Shown: positions 46,741-55,285 of the stretch, in pieces | How positions within the stretch are numbered: position 1 is the first letter of the stretch | Layout: each line of letters starts with the position of its first letter | Source: Formosa sediminum | GTDB taxonomy: Bacteria > Bacteroidota > Bacteroidia > Flavobacteriales > Flavobacteriaceae | Reading direction: 5' to 3' | DNA length: 64,000 nucleotides | Assembly (NCBI RefSeq): GCF_007197735.1 | Contig: NZ_CP041637.1 | Location: 1,550,001-1,614,000, forward strand | The notes under the pieces: model-generated | The model's input: only the letters and a program-made list of their open reading frames with translations | Databases searched by the model: none | What the model was told of the DNA's origin: nothing | Program-made: the position numbers and the translations under genes

Positions 46741-46770
46741 AAAAAAACCTGTCTAAAAAAGACAGGTTTT
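46741..46770 (-). terminator. Terminator of pruA
   Basis: On the minus strand AAAACCTGTC pairs with GACAGGTTTT around a 7-nt loop, followed by TTT. It lies 22 bp after the pruA stop. Confidence 0.72.
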
Positions 46771-46792
46771 AAGTTTTAGAATATAATTTAAG

Positions 46793-48421
46793 TTATTCTC
46801 CTAGAAAAGGGTAACGATAATCTGTTGGTGTTACAAATGTTTCTTTTATCATTCTAGGGGATACCCAACGTAATAAATTTTGAGCACTTCCTGCTTTATC
46901 ATTTGTGCCAGAAGCTCTAGCACCTCCAAACGGCTGCATACCCACAACTGCACCTGTAGGTTTGTCATTAATATAAAAATTACCAGCAGCATTTTGTAAA
47001 GCATCTGTAGCTTCAATAATTGCATAGCGATCTTGAGATAAAATTGCTCCTGTTAAAGCGTACTCACTAGTTCCATCAACTAATTTTAAAGTTTCGCTAT
47101 ATGCATCGTCTTCATAAACATAAATTGTAATTACAGGACCAAATAACTCTGTACTCATTGTTGTGTACTGAGGGTTAGTCGTTAAAATTACAGTAGGCTC
47201 TATAAAATAGCCTTTACTTTTATCGTAGCCACCACCAACTATAATTTCTGCATCATCATCTGCTTTAGCTTGATCAATGTATTTTGCTAATTTATCAAAA
47301 GAACCTTCGTGTATAACCGCAGTTACAAAGTTTTCAAAGTTTTCTGGAGAGCCTTGTTTAAATGAATTTACATCTTCAATAACATAAGCTTTAACTTCGT
47401 CCCAAATGCTTTTTGCAATATATGCACGAGATGCAGCACTACATTTTTGTCCTTGAAATTCAAAGGCACCTCTTACAATAGCTGTCGCTACTTGTTTAGG
47501 TTTAGCAGATTTATGAGCAACAATAAAATCTTTACCTCCAGTTTCTCCTACAATTCTAGGATAAGTTTTGTAGTTGTGAATGTTGTTTCCTATTTTTTTC
47601 CAAAGTTCTTTAAAGACAAATGTAGAGCCTGTAAAGTGTAATCCAGAGAAATCTGGACTAGATAATACCACATTGGTTATCATTTCGGCATCTCCAAAAA
47701 CCACATTAATCACTCCAGGCGGAACTCCAGCTTCTTCAAAAACATCCATTATTACTTTTGCTGAAAACACTTGGCTATCACTTGGTTTCCAAACTACAAC
47801 ATTACCCATTAAAGCCATGCATGCAGGTAAGTTACCTGCAATAGCTGTAAAATTAAAAGGTGTTACGGCATATGTGAAACCTTCTAGAGGTCTGTATTCA
47901 ACTTTGTTCCAAGCATCACTTGTACTTTCTGGTTGTTCATGATAAATATCTGTCATGTATTGCACGTTAAAACGTAAGAAATCTATCAATTCACAAGCCG
48001 AGTCAATTTCTGCTTGATGTATAGTTTTTGATTGTGCAATCATAGTCGCAGCATTTATTTTATCTCGGTATGGCCCTTGTATAAGTTCTGCTGCTTTTAA
48101 GAAAATTCCAGCACGGTGTTCCCAAGGCATTTGAGACCAAGATTTTCTAGCTTCTAAAGCTGTAGCAATTGCTTCTTCTACGTGAGATTTTTCTGCTAAA
48201 TGATATTGACCAACAGTGTGTTTGTGGTCGTGTGGTGGAGACATTGTTCTGGTATTCCCAGTAGTTACGTTTTTTCCGTTAATATATAAGGGTACATCAA
48301 CTTTACTATTAAAAAGCGCTTTGTATGCAGCTTGTACAGCTTCGCGTTCTGGAGATCCAGGGGCATAACTTCTTACAGGTTCGTTAATGGCAATTGGTGT
48401 ATTGAAAAATCCTTTTCCCAT
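46793..48421 (-). CDS. pruA: Delta-1-pyrroline-5-carboxylate dehydrogenase
   Basis: 542 residues, the length of the stand-alone (non-PutA) P5C dehydrogenases. ALDH-fold motifs: TPFNFTAIAGNLPACMALMGN, VVWKPSDSQVF, GLHFTGSTFVFKELW, VGETGGKDFIVAH with the general-base Glu, and FQGQKCSAASRAYI with the catalytic Cys; FGGARASGTNDKAG near the end. It oxidises P5C (glutamate semialdehyde) to glutamate with NAD in proline catabolism. No proline dehydrogenase gene is adjacent. Confidence 0.95.
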   Translation of the reverse strand: MGKGFFNTPIAINEPVRSYAPGSPEREAVQAAYKALFNSKVDVPLYINGKNVTTGNTRTMSPPHDHKHTVGQYHLAEKSHVEEAIATALEARKSWSQMPWEHRAGIFLKAAELIQGPYRDKINAATMIAQSKTIHQAEIDSACELIDFLRFNVQYMTDIYHEQPESTSDAWNKVEYRPLEGFTYAVTPFNFTAIAGNLPACMALMGNVVVWKPSDSQVFSAKVIMDVFEEAGVPPGVINVVFGDAEMITNVVLSSPDFSGLHFTGSTFVFKELWKKIGNNIHNYKTYPRIVGETGGKDFIVAHKSAKPKQVATAIVRGAFEFQGQKCSAASRAYIAKSIWDEVKAYVIEDVNSFKQGSPENFENFVTAVIHEGSFDKLAKYIDQAKADDDAEIIVGGGYDKSKGYFIEPTVILTTNPQYTTMSTELFGPVITIYVYEDDAYSETLKLVDGTSEYALTGAILSQDRYAIIEATDALQNAAGNFYINDKPTGAVVGMQPFGGARASGTNDKAGSAQNLLRWVSPRMIKETFVTPTDYRYPFLGE

Positions 48422-48454
48422 AATACTTTTGAGTTTAAATATGTTTAGATTTAA

Positions 48455-48463
48455 ACAAAGTTA
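48455..48463 (-). promoter_or_regulatory. Putative -7 box of pruA
   Basis: On the minus strand TAACTTTGT fits TAnnTTTGY, 33 bp upstream of the ATG. Confidence 0.4.
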
Positions 48464-48589
48464 CTATTTTTTAATGGGAAAAGTAATGCGATAAATATCT
48501 AAATGCCTATTAATAATGCGACATTTTTAAAATTTAGTGTATGGGATTGAGAGATTAATAAATTAAAATAAATTAATGGGTAACAGTGC

Positions 48590-48976
48590 TTAATTTATTG
48601 CAAACGGAGCACTAAGTTTAAAGCTAGGAATATTGACTTTAAATGTTTTAGAATTATTTAAATTTATCATGTAGTAATATCCAGACATCGCGCCAAATGG
48701 CGAACTTAGCATACAGCCAGATTTATATGTGTGCGATTCACCCGGATGTAATATAGGCTTCAAGCCAACAACACCTTCTCCTGAAACTTCTTGTGTAGTG
48801 CTTAGTGCATCTAATACGTTCCAGTGTCTTGCATATAGTTGTACGGTGTCTTTGCTTTTATTTTCAATACTAATTTGGTAGCCAAAAGCATATTCCACAT
48901 TATAGTTTCTATATAAAGTGCCCTCAAATGTTGTTTTAACAGAGATTTTTATTCCTCTTGTGACTAATTGAACCAT
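48590..48976 (-). CDS. apaG: ApaG-domain protein
   Basis: 128 residues, one FN3-like ApaG domain. VTRGIKISVKTTFEGTLY, YQISIENKSKDTVQLYARHW and VSGEGVVGLKPILHPGESHTY, then SSPFGAMSGYYYM are the family signature. ApaG has been linked to cobalt/magnesium homeostasis, and the domain occurs in F-box proteins; its biochemical role is not settled. It sits between pruA and the T9SS plug gene on the same strand. Confidence 0.92.
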   Translation of the reverse strand: MVQLVTRGIKISVKTTFEGTLYRNYNVEYAFGYQISIENKSKDTVQLYARHWNVLDALSTTQEVSGEGVVGLKPILHPGESHTYKSGCMLSSPFGAMSGYYYMINLNNSKTFKVNIPSFKLSAPFAIN

Positions 48977-49005
48977 ATATGTGTTAGATAAAAGTATATT
49001 TTACA

Positions 49006-49014
49006 GCAAAAATA
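49006..49014 (-). promoter_or_regulatory. Putative -7 box of apaG
   Basis: On the minus strand TATTTTTGC fits TAnnTTTGY, 29 bp upstream of the apaG ATG. Confidence 0.36.
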
Positions 49015-49081
49015 CAAATTTAATAGCACTCCTAAATTCTTGTTGCAGCAATATTAAAAGTGTAGAGTTGTTAAATTTCTG

Positions 49082-50338
49082 CTAATTAGAAATATTTATA
49101 GAGCTAGCTTCTCCTACACCAACTATTTTATCATAACGTCCGCCTAGGTCTCTGTAGTATACAATAACCTTATAATCGTTTTCTGTTTGGTAGTAATTTC
49201 CGCTAATCTCTCCTTCATTTACGATACCTGTCTGATTTTCTACAGTTACATATTTGTAATTATAGAACCCTTGTTTTAATAAAATAGGGCATTCGTAAAT
49301 TCCTTTTTCAGGGTTGTAAATCATTTTGGTACGTTCTTCAATAGTGTAGTTATTAAAGTTTCCGTATACATGAATAGATTTTTCTGACGGCAACGGGTTT
49401 AGTTTTAGTGAAAAGTGTATCCAAGCATAATCTGCTTCAATATTAGGGTCTGTGGCATCTATATTGTTAATTACAAAATTACCGTTAATATCGGGGTTGT
49501 ATGTATACGGTTTATTTCTTTGAGGCGTATTAGTATACAAATAAGAGTTGTAGAGATCGTGCAAATCAATAAAATTAATACCACTATTTGCAGATCGTAT
49601 ATCTTTGTTTTCAAAATAATAATACTCGTTTCCACCCCAAAAGGTAGTTTCTTTATTATATCTGTAAATTAAATCTTGTCCCATAGTATACATGGGTTTC
49701 ACGTTTTTAATCGCAGAGTTTAAATTGTTATTTTGTATGATTGTAGTTTTAACTCTTTCTAACGGATTGTTAAATTGTATGTTATTAGAGTTAATAATAA
49801 TATCTACTGTTTGTTTTTCGTTTAAAAATTTAACGTCTCTAGATAACTTCATGCTTACACCTACACTTGCTCCACCTTCATTAACCATAAATTTTCTTGA
49901 GAATAGAAGTTGATCGCTTTCATCGTATACTTTAATCATGTAATTTCCAGATACTTTTAAACTTCTCACTTGTTCATTTGGGATTGCAAGTGTGTAGTGA
50001 GAATATATTTGATAGGTGTTAAAAGAATTGTCGTAGTTTGTTATGCGCTGTTTATCAAATCCGTCAATATATTCAGATCGCATAAGCGTAGTAGGTGTCC
50101 AATCGTAATTAAAATATTCAATAGAATAATAGAAGTCGTCTTCATTTCCGTTAAGGGCATCAAATTCTAGTTGTAACGACTCGCCAAGATCTATAATTGG
50201 AAGTACACTTATGTCTGTATTGCCTTTAAAAGTTATTGTTTTTATATAGTCTGGTGGCGCTACTTCATGCTGTACTTGAGCAAAACAAATACTGTGAATA
50301 AAAAATAGGGCCAAATAAAGATTAAATTTAATGTTCAT
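49082..50338 (-). CDS. Type IX secretion system plug protein (DUF5103 family)
   Basis: 418 residues with a signal peptide (LYLALFFIHSICFAQ, cleavage near 20). The mature protein matches the family formerly called DUF5103: IKTITFKGNTDISVLPIIDLGE near the start, YYSIEYFNYDWTPT, YMIKVYDESDQLLFSRKFMV, GGNEYYYFENKDIR, and a C-terminal EADYAWIHFSLK ... IHVYGNFNNY ... GFYNYKYV. In Flavobacterium the plug protein closes the periplasmic side of the SprA translocon when substrate is absent. I assign the family from memory of these motifs and the position beside apaG and nqrA. Together with PorT it shows that this organism has type IX secretion. Confidence 0.78.
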   Translation of the reverse strand: MNIKFNLYLALFFIHSICFAQVQHEVAPPDYIKTITFKGNTDISVLPIIDLGESLQLEFDALNGNEDDFYYSIEYFNYDWTPTTLMRSEYIDGFDKQRITNYDNSFNTYQIYSHYTLAIPNEQVRSLKVSGNYMIKVYDESDQLLFSRKFMVNEGGASVGVSMKLSRDVKFLNEKQTVDIIINSNNIQFNNPLERVKTTIIQNNNLNSAIKNVKPMYTMGQDLIYRYNKETTFWGGNEYYYFENKDIRSANSGINFIDLHDLYNSYLYTNTPQRNKPYTYNPDINGNFVINNIDATDPNIEADYAWIHFSLKLNPLPSEKSIHVYGNFNNYTIEERTKMIYNPEKGIYECPILLKQGFYNYKYVTVENQTGIVNEGEISGNYYQTENDYKVIVYYRDLGGRYDKIVGVGEASSINISN

Positions 50339-50457
50339 TTTTGTACATTTATTGAGGTAAATATAAGGAAAATTAAAAGCTCAAATCGTTTTTTATTTAG
50401 AACTATTATAAATAAATAAGATATGCAGTAAATCGAACTATTTTATCTTTTTATTCT

Positions 50458-50466
50458 TAAATTTGC
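50458..50466 (+). promoter_or_regulatory. Putative -7 box of the nqr operon
   Basis: TAAATTTGC fits TAnnTTTGY, 66 bp upstream of the nqrA ATG. No TTTG box at the expected -33 position. Confidence 0.4.
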
Positions 50467-50532
50467 TCGGATTTTTCAATCATATCAGCATTGAAATCAG
50501 TATAACTATTATTAATACATAGATTTATAAAT

Positions 50533-51888
50533 ATGTCAAACGACATTAAGATTACAAAAGGTCTAGACATTAAACTCAAAGGTGAAGCTGAAAAGGCTTT
50601 AGAAAGTGCTGTAATTAGCAATACTTACACCTTAAGGCCTGAAGACTTTCACGGAGTTATTCCAAAATTAGTTGCAAGAGTTGGTGATAAAGTAAAAGCG
50701 GGAGGCCCTGTATTTTACGATAAAGCCAACGAAAATGTTCAATTCGTTTCGCCAGTTTCTGGTGAAGTTGTTGATATTTTACGTGGTGAAAAGCGTAAAA
50801 TTTTGGCAATTAAGATTCAAGCAGACAAAACGCAAACTTATCAGGAACACGAAAAAATTAATTTTAATTCTGCAACAGCTGAAGCTTTAAGTGCTTACTT
50901 ACAAGTTACAGGATGTTGGACGTTTATTAAACAACGTCCTTACGATGTTATTGCAAATCCGTCAAAAGAGCCAAAGGCTATTTTTGTTTCGGGTTATGAT
51001 AGCGCTCCTCTAGCTGTAGATTTGGACTTTGCTTTACAAGGTAAGGAGGCAGAGCTACAAGCTGCTGTTACTGCTTTAGGAAAGTTAACTTCAGGACAAG
51101 TGCATGTGTCTGTTAAAAATGGATCGCATTCTCCTCTAGCAGGTTTAACAGGAGTAACGCTTCATAAACTATCAGGACCGCATCCTGTAGGAAATGTAGG
51201 AACTCAAATTAATAAAATTGATCCTGTAAACAAAGGTGAAGTGGTTTGGACTGTTAATCCTCAAGACCTTGTTATTATTGGTGAATTATTATTAACAGGG
51301 AAGTTTAATGCAGAACGTGTTGTTGCTTTAGTAGGTTCTGAGGTTAAAAAACCAAGATATTTTAAAACTAAAATAGCAAGTGAAATCGCTACAATTATTT
51401 ACGATAATGGTGTCGATCAAAATGCAAATAGCCGTATAATAGTAGGTAATGTGTTAACAGGAAAACAGGTTAAACCTGATGGAAACCTTGACTATTACAG
51501 CAATTTAATTACGGTTATACCAGAAGGAGACGATTACGAATTCTTTGGTTGGAATAAGCCTGTTTTTAATAAGGTTTCAACCTCAAGAGCAATGACGTTC
51601 TCATGGTTAAGTCCTAATAAAAAATACGATTTAAATACAAATACAAACGGAGAGCATAGAGCTTTTGTGCTAACAGGTAAATACGAGGAAGTATTTCCTT
51701 TAGATATTTTTCCATTACAAATTCTTAAGTCATGTATGTATAAAGATTTAGATGAAATGGAAGCTCTGGGTATGTATGAAGTTGCTCCAGAAGATTTTGC
51801 GTTAACAGAATTTGTTTGTGTATCTAAACAGCCACATCAGGACATTATTAGAAAAGGTTTGGATTTAATGATTAAAGAAATAGGGTAA
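50533..51888 (+). CDS. nqrA: Na+-translocating NADH:quinone reductase subunit A
   Basis: 451 residues, the usual length. DIKITKGLDIKLKGEAE at the start, YTLRPEDFHGVIPKLVARVGDKVKAGGPVFYDK with the biotin-lipoyl-like fold, then PHPVGNVGTQINKIDPVNKGEVVWTVNPQD and LDIFPLQILKSCMYKDLDEMEALGMYE, all NqrA signatures. It is the peripheral cytoplasmic subunit without a flavin, near the quinone site. First gene of nqrABCDEF, 2 bp before nqrB. Confidence 0.95.
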   Translation: MSNDIKITKGLDIKLKGEAEKALESAVISNTYTLRPEDFHGVIPKLVARVGDKVKAGGPVFYDKANENVQFVSPVSGEVVDILRGEKRKILAIKIQADKTQTYQEHEKINFNSATAEALSAYLQVTGCWTFIKQRPYDVIANPSKEPKAIFVSGYDSAPLAVDLDFALQGKEAELQAAVTALGKLTSGQVHVSVKNGSHSPLAGLTGVTLHKLSGPHPVGNVGTQINKIDPVNKGEVVWTVNPQDLVIIGELLLTGKFNAERVVALVGSEVKKPRYFKTKIASEIATIIYDNGVDQNANSRIIVGNVLTGKQVKPDGNLDYYSNLITVIPEGDDYEFFGWNKPVFNKVSTSRAMTFSWLSPNKKYDLNTNTNGEHRAFVLTGKYEEVFPLDIFPLQILKSCMYKDLDEMEALGMYEVAPEDFALTEFVCVSKQPHQDIIRKGLDLMIKEIG

Positions 51889-51890
51889 TC

Positions 51891-53090
51891 ATGAGTTTAA
51901 AAAGTAATTTACATAATTTAAAAGAAAAGTATAAAGGGACCAAAATGGCACCCGCGTTTAATGCTTTGCATACGTTTTTATACTTACCAAATGAAACCAC
52001 TCACAATGGAACTCATATAAAAGCGGCCGATGATTTAAAGCGTACTATGAATACGGTTATCATGGCTATGGTACCATGTTTGATTTTTGGGATGTTTAAC
52101 GCAGGATATCAACATTTTTCTGCAATGGGCACTCCTGTTGACTTTTTATCATGGGATGCATTCTATATTGGTTTAATTAAAGTTTTACCATTATTAGTTG
52201 TGTCTTACGGTGTGGGATTAGGTATCGAATTTATTTTTGCAACAATAAAAAATCACGAAGTAGAAGAAGGATATTTAGTTACAGGTATGTTAGTACCTTT
52301 AATTGTTCCTATTGATATTCCGTTATGGATGCTAGCAGTAGCAGTTGCTTTTGGTGTAGTAATCGGTAAAGAAGTTTTTGGAGGAACAGGGATGAATATT
52401 TTAAACCCTGCCTTAACTATTCGTGCATTCTTATTCTTTGCATATCCTACATGGATGTCTGGAGATAAAGTTTGGGTTCATGGAGCCGTAGAACGTACAA
52501 AAGAAATCGCAGCTGGAGCAAATGTAGATGCCATTTCAGGTGAAACTATTTTAGGAAGCCTTGCTCAAGGACATCATATAGATTATTCAATAGCAGATAT
52601 GTTTTTCGGGTTTATTCCGGGTTCTGTAGGAGAAACATCTACACTTTTAATACTATTAGGTGCATTGTTTTTAATATTTACCAAAATTGGAAGTTGGAGA
52701 ATCATGTTGTCTGCAGTTATTGGTGCATTAGCTATGGGATTAATCTTTAATGGTGTTGTATCATCAGGCTGGATTACTGAAACTAGCAAATTCTATACAT
52801 TAATGAGTACAGAATTTTGGCATCATTTAATAATTGGTGGTTTTGCTTTTGGTGTTGTATTTATGGCAACAGATCCTGTAACAGCATCTCAAACTACCCA
52901 AGGAAAATGGATTTATGGCTTTTTAATAGGATTCTTATCAATCATGATACGTGTCTTTAACCCTGCATATCCAGAAGGTGTTATGCTAGCGATTCTATTA
53001 ATGAATGTGTTTGCACCAACAATTGATCATTACGTTATCCAAGGTAATGTGAAGAAAAGAATGAAACGTTTAAAAGTAAAAACGGCTTAA
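51891..53090 (+). CDS. nqrB: Na+-translocating NADH:quinone reductase subunit B
   Basis: 399 residues with about ten membrane helices. FGGTGMNILNPALTIRAF and ATDPVTASQTTQGKWIYGF are family motifs. The covalent-FMN site is SGETILG, with Thr219 as the predicted flavinylated residue (the family motif is SGAT-like; here Glu replaces Ala). NqrB carries FMN and riboflavin and forms the sodium path. The ApbE protein encoded downstream would attach the FMN. Confidence 0.95.
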   Translation: MSLKSNLHNLKEKYKGTKMAPAFNALHTFLYLPNETTHNGTHIKAADDLKRTMNTVIMAMVPCLIFGMFNAGYQHFSAMGTPVDFLSWDAFYIGLIKVLPLLVVSYGVGLGIEFIFATIKNHEVEEGYLVTGMLVPLIVPIDIPLWMLAVAVAFGVVIGKEVFGGTGMNILNPALTIRAFLFFAYPTWMSGDKVWVHGAVERTKEIAAGANVDAISGETILGSLAQGHHIDYSIADMFFGFIPGSVGETSTLLILLGALFLIFTKIGSWRIMLSAVIGALAMGLIFNGVVSSGWITETSKFYTLMSTEFWHHLIIGGFAFGVVFMATDPVTASQTTQGKWIYGFLIGFLSIMIRVFNPAYPEGVMLAILLMNVFAPTIDHYVIQGNVKKRMKRLKVKTA

Positions 53091-53092
53091 CA

Positions 53093-53836
53093 ATGGAAAA
53101 TAGAACAGATAAAAATTCATATACCATTATATTCGCTATAGTGATGGTGTTTGTAGTAGGTGCTGTATTAGCCTTTACTGCATCTTCATTAAAGCCTAGA
53201 ATTGCAGAAAATCAGCGTATAGAAAAACAACAAAATATTTTATATGCAATGGGGGTTAATGATAATACTGAAGGTAGTGCAGTTTTTGTTGCTACAGATG
53301 AAGCTCCTGAATTGTTTGAAAAATATATTACCAAGCAAATTGTAATTCAAGATGGTGAAACTTCAGAAGATTCTGAAGCATATTTAATAGATATTAAAAA
53401 AGAAAAAGCAGCAGATCCGTCTAAAAGAAGATTACCATTATTTATAGGTGAAAAAGATGGCAATAAATTATATGTTATTCCAATCTATGGAAAAGGATTA
53501 TGGGATGCTATTTGGGGATATGTTTCTATGGACGAGAATATGGTAGTTCAAGGTGCTTATTTCGATCATAAAGGAGAAACTCCTGGTTTAGGAGCAAATA
53601 TTAAAGAACGTTTCTTTATGGATGATTTTATTGGTGAACATTTATTAGATGCTTCAGGTAATTTTAAAGGAATTACGGTGGCAAAAGGAAATGCAGACCC
53701 AAAAAATGAAGATAAAACAGATAATGAGGTCGATGCAATTGCCGGTGCTACTATTACAGGAAATGGGGTAACTGCAATGATTAAAAGTGATTTAAAACTT
53801 TACAAACCTTATTTCGATAACTTAAAAAATAATTAA
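53093..53836 (+). CDS. nqrC: Na+-translocating NADH:quinone reductase subunit C
   Basis: 247 residues. One N-terminal membrane helix (about 9-31), then a periplasmic FMN-binding domain with IPIYGKGLWDAIWGYVSMD, HKGETPGLGANI and DAIAGATITGNGV, in which Thr220 is the predicted covalent FMN attachment site. Electrons pass from NqrF through the D/E iron-sulfur centre to this FMN, then to NqrB. Confidence 0.95.
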   Translation: MENRTDKNSYTIIFAIVMVFVVGAVLAFTASSLKPRIAENQRIEKQQNILYAMGVNDNTEGSAVFVATDEAPELFEKYITKQIVIQDGETSEDSEAYLIDIKKEKAADPSKRRLPLFIGEKDGNKLYVIPIYGKGLWDAIWGYVSMDENMVVQGAYFDHKGETPGLGANIKERFFMDDFIGEHLLDASGNFKGITVAKGNADPKNEDKTDNEVDAIAGATITGNGVTAMIKSDLKLYKPYFDNLKNN

Positions 53837-53839
53837 TTT

Positions 53840-54487
53840 ATGGCACTTTTATCAAAAAAAGACACAAAATTAATCACAGATCCATTAGCGGATAATAACC
53901 CTATTACTATTCAGGTATTAGGTATATGTTCTGCATTAGCTATTACAGCTCAATTAAAAGCATCAATAGTAATGGCGCTGTCGGTAATGGCTGTGCTTGC
54001 AATAGGGAATGTTGTAATTTCTTTAATGAGAAATATTATTCCATCAAAAATTAGAATTATTGTGCAATTAGTAGTTGTAGCTGCTTTAGTAATTATTGTA
54101 GATCAAGTATTAAAGGCATTCTCTTACGAGTTAAGTAAAACCCTTTCTGTATTCGTAGGATTAATTATTACCAACTGTATTATTATGGGGCGTTTTGAAG
54201 CTTTTGCTTTAGCCAATGGACCATGGAGATCCTTCTTGGATGGTATTGGTAATGCAGCGGGATATGGTTTAATTTTAGTTATCGTGGGATTCTTTAGAGA
54301 ATTATTAGGTTCTGGTACTTTATTAGGATTTAAAGTTTTAGGAGACCCAATCGAAAAAACAGGATTATACGCTATAGGTTACGAGAATAACGGTTTTATG
54401 TTACTATCTCCAATGGCATTAATTGTTGTAGGAATTATAATCTGGGTACAACGTAGTAGAAACGAAGCATTAGTAGAAGATCACTAA
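53840..54487 (+). CDS. nqrD: Na+-translocating NADH:quinone reductase subunit D
   Basis: 215 residues, six-helix membrane protein of the NqrDE/RnfAE family. DNNPITIQVLGICSALAIT contains the first cysteine (about 30), and ITNCIIMGRFEAFAL the second (about 112), known ligands of the intramembrane 2Fe-2S centre shared with NqrE. It starts 3 bp after nqrC; the gap to nqrE (75 bp) is the largest in the operon and holds a hairpin. Confidence 0.95.
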   Translation: MALLSKKDTKLITDPLADNNPITIQVLGICSALAITAQLKASIVMALSVMAVLAIGNVVISLMRNIIPSKIRIIVQLVVVAALVIIVDQVLKAFSYELSKTLSVFVGLIITNCIIMGRFEAFALANGPWRSFLDGIGNAAGYGLILVIVGFFRELLGSGTLLGFKVLGDPIEKTGLYAIGYENNGFMLLSPMALIVVGIIIWVQRSRNEALVEDH

Positions 54488-54509
54488 AATAGTATTGAGC
54501 TCTTAGATG

Positions 54510-54529
54510 TTGGTAAAACCGTTTGCCAA
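54510..54529 (+). promoter_or_regulatory. Hairpin in the nqrD-nqrE gap
   Basis: TTGGTAAA pairs with TTTGCCAA (one G-T wobble) around ACCG. No T-run follows, so it is not a terminator; it may protect or process the mRNA between the two subunit genes. Confidence 0.4.
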
Positions 54530-54562
54530 CTCTAAACCACTCAAAACTAAATACTAAAACAT

Positions 54563-55279
54563 ATGGAATATATAGAATTATTTTTTAAGTCAATATTTAT
54601 AGATAACATGGTATTCGCAACATTCCTTGGAATGTGTTCTTACCTAGCTGTTTCTAAAAAAGTATCTACAGCAGTAGGTCTTGGTGCCGCAGTTGTATTT
54701 GTAATGTTAATTACAGTACCTTTAAACTGGTTATTAGATCAGTATATTCTTCAACCTGGTGCATTAAAATGGTTAGGTGCAGAATATGCAGATTACGATT
54801 TAAGTTTCTTATCATTTATTTTATTTATAGCTACTATTGCTACAATGGTACAATTAGTAGAAATTATTGTTGAGAAATTTTCTCCTTCATTATATAACTC
54901 TTTAGGTATTTTCTTACCACTTATTGCTGTGAACTGTGCCATCTTAGGAGGGTCTTTATTTATGCAATCTAGAGAAATTCCTACATTAGGATTAGCAACT
55001 GTTTATGGTGTTGGTTCTGGTATTGGGTGGTTTTTAGCAATTTTAGCTATTGCAGCCATTCGAGAGAAAATTAGATATTCTAACGTGCCGCCAGCATTAC
55101 GCGGATTAGGAATTACATTTATCATTACTGGTTTAATGGCTATCGGATTTATGAGTTTTGGTGGTATGTTAACCGGAGGAGATGATGAAGGTGCTAAAGA
55201 AGAACAAACTGCAACAGTAGAAACTCCTGAAGCAGAAAACGTAAAAGAGTTAGCGAATAATACAAAAGAAATCAACTAA
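54563..55279 (+). CDS. nqrE: Na+-translocating NADH:quinone reductase subunit E, with acidic C-terminal tail
   Basis: 238 residues. Six-helix membrane protein paired with Nqr[20 protein letters not shown] has the first 2Fe-2S cysteine (Cys25), and [15 protein letters not shown] the second. The family is usually about 200 residues; here the last 36-38 residues form a hydrophilic, Glu-rich tail ([20 protein letters not shown] and on) after the final helix, which is extra. nqrF starts 6 bp later. Confidence 0.94.
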   Translation: MEYIELFFKSIFIDNMVFATFLGMCSYLAVSKKVSTAVGLGAAVVFVMLITVPLNWLLDQYILQPGALKWLGAEYADYDLSFLSFILFIATIATMVQLVEIIVEKFSPSLYNSLGIFLPLIAVNCAILGGSLFMQSREIPTLGLATVYGVGSGIGWFLAILAIAAIREKIRYSNVPPALRGLGITFIITGLMAIGFMSFGGMLTGGDDEGAKEEQTATVETPEAENVKELANNTKEIN

Positions 55280-55285
55280 GATATC

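Noticed and set aside
47580-47942. 120-codon open frame on the plus strand
   Set aside because: It lies wholly antisense to pruA, whose protein motifs are unmistakable; the frame has no family features.
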